A stretch of 64,000 nt of DNA, taken from assembly GCA_964017155.1 (NCBI GenBank), contig OZ024861.1:23488713-23552712 (forward strand), read 5' to 3'. Shown here piece after piece: positions 55,959 through 64,000 of the stretch. Every line of letters starts with the position of its first letter. Within the stretch, counting starts at the first letter, position 1. This DNA comes from Oasisia sp. SBJ-2009. Lineage: Eukaryota; Annelida; Polychaeta; Sabellida; Siboglinidae. A program made the position numbers and the translations under genes. The notes beneath the pieces are model-generated. The model worked only from the letters and a program-made list of their open reading frames with translations. It was not told the DNA's origin and did not search any database.

Positions 55959-56771
55959 ATTTGGTGGCAGCCGGGGTGGGATTTCGGTAGATAAACCTGA
56001 CCGTATTCCTCTACGTTCCGTAGTAACGGTTTTTGGTTAATCTATCTTGAAAATCTCACTTGAAAGAACTCACACGGGCCGCACGTTTACTCGCTTCAGA
56101 TAGATTAAAGTAGAATAGTTTAGTGAGAAGTTACTTCTCTGGTGGCAGCAAAATAAATACGTAAAATGTTAAACTCAAGGTGATAATTCCTCAGTGGCGA
56201 TAATTCCTCAGTGGCCGATGTTTATTTTCGGTACACTGGACACTGTCTGCAATGGCAGGGGGCCATCCAACCCATGCCAGATAAAAGGCCACTGTTTACA
56301 GCTTGTCGCCCTGTGGACAAAGCTGGCTACAGGCTGGCTAATGACGGTCAGTGGGTCAGCAGACACTCACTAGATAGTGGTTCTGCTAATGACCCCTTGA
56401 GCCGTGATGCAATCGACAACACAGCAGGTCAATGGTTGTCCTCTCTTCCCAGCATCAGGTTTTCAAGGGTCAGCAACTCAGGCCATGGTAGATCGTTTCT
56501 TCAGGGGATATAGCTGGATGTTTTGAAGAGATGTTATATCTGATATAATGTCAAGTTACTATTATAGGTGTTTGCTTAGTTATAGTTTCATGGAATTAGG
56601 GTATACAGTAGAATGTTTGGCGGATTCTGGATTTGATGTATGGTCATATAGAAATAACGGCTTAATTCGCTGTCTATGACAGACAGCGCTAACACATATT
56701 ATCATCAGGATATGTCACACCCAACTGAGTATGATAGTCGGCAATGGTATGTTTTATTGCCTAAGAGAGAT

Positions 56772-57519
56772 TCACAAAACACGAGGTCTGCTAGATGCAG
56801 AGCCAGACCTGACAAATGTCACGGTGTAATCGTTCATATGATTTGTGAGATTCACAAAACACGAGGTCTGCTAGACGCAGAGCCGGACATGACAAATGTC
56901 ACGGTGTAATCGTTCATATGATTTGTGAGATTCACAAAACACGAGGTCTGCTAGACGCAGAGCCGGACATGACAAATGTCACGGTGTAATCGTTCATATG
57001 ATTTGTGAGATTCACAAAACACGAGGTCTGCTAGACGCAGAGCCGGACATGACAAATATCACGGTGTAATCGTTCAGATGATTTGTAAGATTCACAAAAC
57101 AGGAGGTCTGCTAGATGCAGAGCCGGACCTGACAAATATTTCGGTGTAATCGTTCATATGGTTTGTGAAATAGTCACAAAACGCGAGGTCTGCTATAAGC
57201 AGAGCCGGACATGACAGATGTCACGGTGTAATCGTTCATATGATTTGTGAGATAGTCACAAAACGCGAGGTCTGTTACAAGCAGAACCGGACAATACATA
57301 TAAGTCGGTGTAATCGTTCATATGGTTTGTGAAATAGTCACAAAACGCGAGGTCTGCCCCGTGCAGAACCGGACATGACAGATGTCACGGTGTAATCGTT
57401 CATATGGTTTGTGAGGTAGTCACAAAACGCGAGGTCTACAGTTTGTAGAACCGAACATCACAAAACACGAGGTCTGTGACAAACAGAACCGAACATGACA
57501 AATGTTACGGTGTAATCGT
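56772..57519 (+). repeat. Structured repeat array (unit 2 copy)
   Basis: Same ten-copy array at +4,286, with no difference seen. Confidence 0.75.
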
Positions 57520-58568
57520 GTCTACCCTATGTCGTTGTAACCAATTATTTTCAACACATGAAAGTTTGGTTTCAAAGATTGTTTAAAAATAAGTGATTGT
57601 TTTCGTTCAAGCACTTTCCAACAAAAAGTTCCTGCACATATCTGCCCAGTCAAAGTGGACGGAATCACTTGCTGACATGGACAGCTATATTTATTTTATC
57701 ATCATCATCATCATCATCCTCATTGCTCTGATGCCATATGCAGCTTTCAACTTTCTAAGTTTTATGTCATCATCACTTCGAATTATTCATCTTCTCATCC
57801 TGATTTTTGCCAGCTAGGTCTTGAAGCATAGTTCGTGCATTTATTTCAATTATAGAGAGTAGTCTCGGTCAAACAGGAATAATTTGACCAGCCAGTCAGT
57901 GATCTGGTCATAGTGGCTGTTTCAGGCAGTAAGACCATCTTGTTAGATTATGTCAACACACAGCATGGCTGCAGTCTAGGGGTCAATGACTGGCCCAGTG
58001 GTGTAATGAGAGAAGTTAACGAGTATCAACATAGTTCTGTTCAGGGCAGCTTCTGGCTTAATAGATATTTAATTGGCACAGGGTGTGTTCTGCTAAACAG
58101 AATAGGATGAAGTTGATTAGAGTTAGTTTTCATGTGTTAGCTCTTGTTGGTCATATATATAGATATCTTGGAAGATTATACTGTTACATACACAGAGAAA
58201 CTATACTAGAAGAGTTAGTAGTGCATAGGCCTGAGAACAGTATCTCAGCCGTAGTTGGCCACAAGGAATCTGTATCACAGGGCAGCTTCAAGTCCCTAAG
58301 GTGCAGACACTGTCTGATGGCAGAGATAGCGATTACCCTGGTCAGGCCAGGCGACCTTAATTGGCACATTCTGTGTCTGAGGGCAAGGATATGATGAAGT
58401 TCTATCTTTGTGGATGTGACAAGGGTTGTCCGTTATTCTCCTGGTACATGTCAGTGCTGTGACATGTCAAGCAATGGCGAACGATGTATGACCACGACGG
58501 TCATATGACATTAATTATGGCAAACACCATAACAGTGCTGCGTACGAGATACGTACACAAAAAAAAAT

Positions 58569-58774
58569 GCAGGAACCAGAATTCATTCTGGTCAAACCTG
58601 CAGCGTTATCTGCAAAGAAGATGGAAGAAGACGCAGGAACCAGAATTCATTCTGGTCACAACCTGCAGCGTTATCTGCAAAGAAGATGGAAGAAGACGCA
58701 GGAACCAGAATTCATTCTGGTCACAACCTGCAGCGTTATCTGCAAAGAAGATAGAAGATGGAAGAAGACGCAGG
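58569..58774 (+). repeat. Three-copy hairpin repeat (unit 2)
   Basis: Second copy of the 64-bp hairpin repeat array, at +4,286. Confidence 0.7.
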
Positions 58775-59050
58775 CGAGATTGAGCTGAGCGTCCACTACT
58801 AGCGGTGAACTGACGTGCGTCTACCGTGCGTCCATGAAGTGGGTTACGACGGAGGATACCATCGGCTCAACAGATGCGACTGACGATCGCGTAATGGAAG
58901 CCACATCAACCGGACATGAACATTTGTGAAAAGTGAACATTTGAGTATAAATTGTATGCTTTCTTTTTCAGCATTGTATTGATTATTATAATGTTGCACG
59001 CATGTTACCTGTTATAATTTCGGGACGAAATTTTAGTGGGGCGGGGGTAA

Positions 59051-60244
59051 TGTAGGGATTTTTCATCGCGATAACTATTATAATTATATATAGATATATC
59101 TATCACTATTTAGGGCTACTAAAGCCATGCATATATGCAAATACGTACATAATCACAAGGAGGGTGTTTACCCGGTTAAGAGACTATAACCAGTATGGAA
59201 GGTTTCCTATGCAATTTATATGGTAATTTTAGGGCCATCTGGCTGAGGCAGAGGACCAACCCTGGTATTTTGGGACGCTACCAGGGGAGGGAAAGTTCAC
59301 TAGCACTGCAGGCTCGTCTATGCTAATTTCTAGGGCCATCTGGTTTAGGAAGATGCTCCACTTTATTGTTGTTGGGGGAAACCACAGGGTGCAGAGTCCG
59401 CTGGCACCCTGCCAAGATTTCTAAGGGTAGACGCGCTGGACAAAATATTAGGTAAGGCGTCTAGCGTCTGTCCTCGGGCTACAGTACCACTAGTATAAAT
59501 AGGGAGTATTTTAATGATTCGGGGGAGACTTCTGGGGCCTATTACCGGGGGAACATGTATTGTTCACCCCGGGACACGCGCTCCAGAGCACCCTGTGACA
59601 GACTTACTGTCACAGAATATACGATTGGTGTGTCATATTGCATGGGCAGACTTCTGGGGACTATTACCGGGAACACCTACGCTGTTTACCCCGGGACGCG
59701 CCGCTCCAGAGGGCCCTGCGACATGCTTGCCGTCAAGACACATACTGTGTGTTATTGACGGGCTATACTGTGTGTTATTGACGGGTTGACTACTGGGGCC
59801 ATTTGTCGGGGAACACACACATACGCTGTTCACCCCGAAACACGCCGCTCCAGAGCGCCCTGTGACAGAGATACTGTCACAGTACATTGTGCTGAAAGAA
59901 GTTGTGCCGTACGAGGCATATTGTTCTCTGATTGAGGAACCACACCACACCTGTGGGTGAGTTCTTTGCTTGATCGCGTGTCAAACACGCTGTCAGTACC
60001 GTCACATTTGTATTGTGTTTATATTGGTTTAGTTAGTGAAGTATTTTAGTGAGTGTCTTAGATTTGTACTGGTAGGATTTTGATGTAATAAACTGTAGAA
60101 ACCTTATATATATATTGTTTGTGTTAGACTGGTTAGACTGAGTGAGTGAACGTGTGCCCGAGTCCGCCACTAGACGCCTCCGTGCCGACCGCTCGCGCCA
60201 AACGATACGATTTGGTGGCGGGGTGTTATCCCGCAAACGCTACA
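59051..60244 (+). mobile_element. LTR copy 3
   Basis: Same sequence as LTR copy 1 at +8,572, again shared between two neighbouring units. Confidence 0.8.
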
Positions 60245-61057
60245 ATTTGGTGGCAGCCGGGGTGGGATTTCGGTAGATAAACCTGACCGTATTCCTCTAC
60301 GTTCCGTAGTAACGGTTTTTGGTTAATCTATCTTGAAAATCTCACTTGAAAGAACTCACACGGGCCGCACGTTTACTCGCTTCAGATAGATTAAAGTAGA
60401 ATAGTTTAGTGAGAAGTTACTTCTCTGGTGGCAGCAAAATAAATACGTAAAATGTTAAACTCAAGGTGATAATTCCTCAGTGGCGATAATTCCTCAGTGG
60501 CCGATGTTTATTTTCGGTACACTGGACACTGTCTGCAATGGCAGGGGGCCATCCAACCCATGCCAGATAAAAGGCCACTGTTTACAGCTTGTCGCCCTGT
60601 GGACAAAGCTGGCTACAGGCTGGCTAATGACGGTCAGTGGGTCAGCAGACACTCACTAGATAGTGGTTCTGCTAATGACCCCTTGAGCCGTGATGCAATC
60701 GACAACACAGCAGGTCAATGGTTGTCCTCTCTTCCCAGCATCAGGTTTTCAAGGGTCAGCAACTCAGGCCATGGTAGATCGTTTCTTCAGGGGATATAGC
60801 TGGATGTTTTGAAGAGATGTTATATCTGATATAATGTCAAGTTACTATTATAGGTGTTTGCTTAGTTATAGTTTCATGGAATTAGGGTATACAGTAGAAT
60901 GTTTGGCGGATTCTGGATTTGATGTATGGTCATATAGAAATAACGGCTTAATTCGCTGTCTATGACAGACAGCGCTAACACATATTATCATCAGGATATG
61001 TCACACCCAACTGAGTATGATAGTCGGCAATGGTATGTTTTATTGCCTAAGAGAGAT

Positions 61058-61805
61058 TCACAAAACACGAGGTCTGCTAGATGCAGAGCCAGACCTGACA
61101 AATGTCACGGTGTAATCGTTCATATGATTTGTGAGATTCACAAAACACGAGGTCTGCTAGACGCAGAGCCGGACATGACAAATGTCACGGTGTAATCGTT
61201 CATATGATTTGTGAGATTCACAAAACACGAGGTCTGCTAGACGCAGAGCCGGACATGACAAATGTCACGGTGTAATCGTTCATATGATTTGTGAGATTCA
61301 CAAAACACGAGGTCTGCTAGACGCAGAGCCGGACATGACAAATATCACGGTGTAATCGTTCAGATGATTTGTAAGATTCACAAAACAGGAGGTCTGCTAG
61401 ATGCAGAGCCGGACCTGACAAATATTTCGGTGTAATCGTTCATATGGTTTGTGAAATAGTCACAAAACGCGAGGTCTGCTATAAGCAGAGCCGGACATGA
61501 CAGATGTCACGGTGTAATCGTTCATATGATTTGTGAGATAGTCACAAAACGCGAGGTCTGTTACAAGCAGAACCGGACAATACATATAAGTCGGTGTAAT
61601 CGTTCATATGGTTTGTGAAATAGTCACAAAACGCGAGGTCTGCCCCGTGCAGAACCGGACATGACAGATGTCACGGTGTAATCGTTCATATGGTTTGTGA
61701 GGTAGTCACAAAACGCGAGGTCTACAGTTTGTAGAACCGAACATCACAAAACACGAGGTCTGTGACAAACAGAACCGAACATGACAAATGTTACGGTGTA
61801 ATCGT
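61058..61805 (+). repeat. Structured repeat array (unit 3 copy)
   Basis: Same ten-copy array at +8,572, with no difference seen. Confidence 0.75.
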
Positions 61806-62854
61806 GTCTACCCTATGTCGTTGTAACCAATTATTTTCAACACATGAAAGTTTGGTTTCAAAGATTGTTTAAAAATAAGTGATTGTTTTCGTTCAAGCAC
61901 TTTCCAACAAAAAGTTCCTGCACATATCTGCCCAGTCAAAGTGGACGGAATCACTTGCTGACATGGACAGCTATATTTATTTTATCATCATCATCATCAT
62001 CATCCTCATTGCTCTGATGCCATATGCAGCTTTCAACTTTCTAAGTTTTATGTCATCATCACTTCGAATTATTCATCTTCTCATCCTGATTTTTGCCAGC
62101 TAGGTCTTGAAGCATAGTTCGTGCATTTATTTCAATTATAGAGAGTAGTCTCGGTCAAACAGGAATAATTTGACCAGCCAGTCAGTGATCTGGTCATAGT
62201 GGCTGTTTCAGGCAGTAAGACCATCTTGTTAGATTATGTCAACACACAGCATGGCTGCAGTCTAGGGGTCAATGACTGGCCCAGTGGTGTAATGAGAGAA
62301 GTTAACGAGTATCAACATAGTTCTGTTCAGGGCAGCTTCTGGCTTAATAGATATTTAATTGGCACAGGGTGTGTTCTGCTAAACAGAATAGGATGAAGTT
62401 GATTAGAGTTAGTTTTCATGTGTTAGCTCTTGTTGGTCATATATATAGATATCTTGGAAGATTATACTGTTACATACACAGAGAAACTATACTAGAAGAG
62501 TTAGTAGTGCATAGGCCTGAGAACAGTATCTCAGCCGTAGTTGGCCACAAGGAATCTGTATCACAGGGCAGCTTCAAGTCCCTAAGGTGCAGACACTGTC
62601 TGATGGCAGAGATAGCGATTACCCTGGTCAGGCCAGGCGACCTTAATTGGCACATTCTGTGTCTGAGGGCAAGGATATGATGAAGTTCTATCTTTGTGGA
62701 TGTGACAAGGGTTGTCCGTTATTCTCCTGGTACATGTCAGTGCTGTGACATGTCAAGCAATGGCGAACGATGTATGACCACGACGGTCATATGACATTAA
62801 TTATGGCAAACACCATAACAGTGCTGCGTACGAGATACGTACACAAAAAAAAAT

Positions 62855-63060
62855 GCAGGAACCAGAATTCATTCTGGTCAAACCTGCAGCGTTATCTGCA
62901 AAGAAGATGGAAGAAGACGCAGGAACCAGAATTCATTCTGGTCACAACCTGCAGCGTTATCTGCAAAGAAGATGGAAGAAGACGCAGGAACCAGAATTCA
63001 TTCTGGTCACAACCTGCAGCGTTATCTGCAAAGAAGATAGAAGATGGAAGAAGACGCAGG
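62855..63060 (+). repeat. Three-copy hairpin repeat (unit 3)
   Basis: Third copy of the 64-bp hairpin repeat array, at +8,572. Confidence 0.7.
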
Positions 63061-63336
63061 CGAGATTGAGCTGAGCGTCCACTACTAGCGGTGAACTGAC
63101 GTGCGTCTACCGTGCGTCCATGAAGTGGGTTACGACGGAGGATACCATCGGCTCAACAGATGCGACTGACGATCGCGTAATGGAAGCCACATCAACCGGA
63201 CATGAACATTTGTGAAAAGTGAACATTTGAGTATAAATTGTATGCTTTCTTTTTCAGCATTGTATTGATTATTATAATGTTGCACGCATGTTACCTGTTA
63301 TAATTTCGGGACGAAATTTTAGTGGGGCGGGGGTAA

Positions 63337-64000
63337 TGTAGGGATTTTTCATCGCGATAACTATTATAATTATATATAGATATATCTATCACTATTTAGG
63401 GCTACTAAAGCCATGCATATATGCAAATACGTACATAATCACAAGGAGGGTGTTTACCCGGTTAAGAGACTATAACCAGTATGGAAGGTTTCCTATGCAA
63501 TTTATATGGTAATTTTAGGGCCATCTGGCTGAGGCAGAGGACCAACCCTGGTATTTTGGGACGCTACCAGGGGAGGGAAAGTTCACTAGCACTGCAGGCT
63601 CGTCTATGCTAATTTCTAGGGCCATCTGGTTTAGGAAGATGCTCCACTTTATTGTTGTTGGGGGAAACCACAGGGTGCAGAGTCCGCTGGCACCCTGCCA
63701 AGATTTCTAAGGGTAGACGCGCTGGACAAAATATTAGGTAAGGCGTCTAGCGTCTGTCCTCGGGCTACAGTACCACTAGTATAAATAGGGAGTATTTTAA
63801 TGATTCGGGGGAGACTTCTGGGGCCTATTACCGGGGGAACATGTATTGTTCACCCCGGGACACGCGCTCCAGAGCACCCTGTGACAGACTTACTGTCACA
63901 GAATATACGATTGGTGTGTCATATTGCATGGGCAGACTTCTGGGGACTATTACCGGGAACACCTACGCTGTTTACCCCGGGACGCGCCGCTCCAGAGGGC
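63337..64000 (+). mobile_element. LTR copy 4, cut by window end
   Basis: The first 664 bp of a fourth LTR, including the TATA region, reach the window edge. The array therefore has at least three full units, and its right end and target-site duplication are not visible. Confidence 0.8.

Larger units (their letters stand above)
55959..59050 (+). mobile_element. Internal region 2 of the LTR element
   Basis: Repeats internal region 1 at +4,286 with no difference that I could see, including both structured repeat arrays and the polypurine tract just before 59051. Confidence 0.7.
60245..63336 (+). mobile_element. Internal region 3 of the LTR element
   Basis: Third copy of the 3,092-bp interior, at +8,572, apparently identical to the first. 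Confidence 0.7.

Overview
This is animal nuclear DNA: AT-rich, with GT-AG introns of roughly 0.3-2 kb, abundant microsatellites and minisatellites, decayed LINE fragments and LTR-retrotransposon sequence. The rhamnose-lectin-like (SUEL) domains, CUB-like domains and Thr-rich stalks suggest a marine invertebrate, perhaps a spiralian such as a mollusc or annelid. The window alone cannot fix the phylum.

Layout. (1) 1-32.4 kb, minus strand: five tandem genes (R1 to R5, numbered left to right) for single-pass type I membrane proteins. Each reads signal-peptide exon, ectodomain exon(s), Ser/Thr-rich stalk exon, transmembrane exon, then one tyrosine-motif tail exon. R1 runs off the left edge. R1-R3 carry one Cys-rich CUB-like domain; R4 and R5 add an N-terminal SUEL-type lectin domain. 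(2) 34.4-41.3 kb, plus strand: nine exons for the C-terminal ~421 residues of ASCC3, the ASC-1 complex helicase. (3) 45.1-49.4 kb, minus strand: R6, a sixth relative with SUEL domain, three stalk exons, TM and tail, whose signal-peptide exon is not visible. (4) 50.5-64 kb: a tandem array of a 4,286-bp LTR-internal unit, a non-autonomous LTR retrotransposon sharing LTRs head to tail, with nearly identical copies, running off the right edge.

What stands out. The receptors look like a paired-receptor family. R4 has a canonical ITAM-spaced tail, while its neighbours have other Tyr-motif arrangements, some ITIM-like. All ectodomain exons are phase 1-1, so they can be shuffled without breaking frame. 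The lectin domains of R4 and R5 are split by repeat inserts (about 440 residues in R5, ending in a furin-like site) at the point where R6 has an intron. In ASCC3 a 45-bp minisatellite has amplified the splice donor of one exon. The LTR element carries a ten-copy, roughly 80-bp structured repeat, tRNA-sized, whose stems keep pairing through compensatory changes. I regard the receptor cluster and this structured repeat as the two best candidates for undescribed biology.

Exon boundaries were placed by hand from splice consensus, phase agreement and similarity among paralogues (or to the ASCC3 family as I remember it). No alignment or database search was run.
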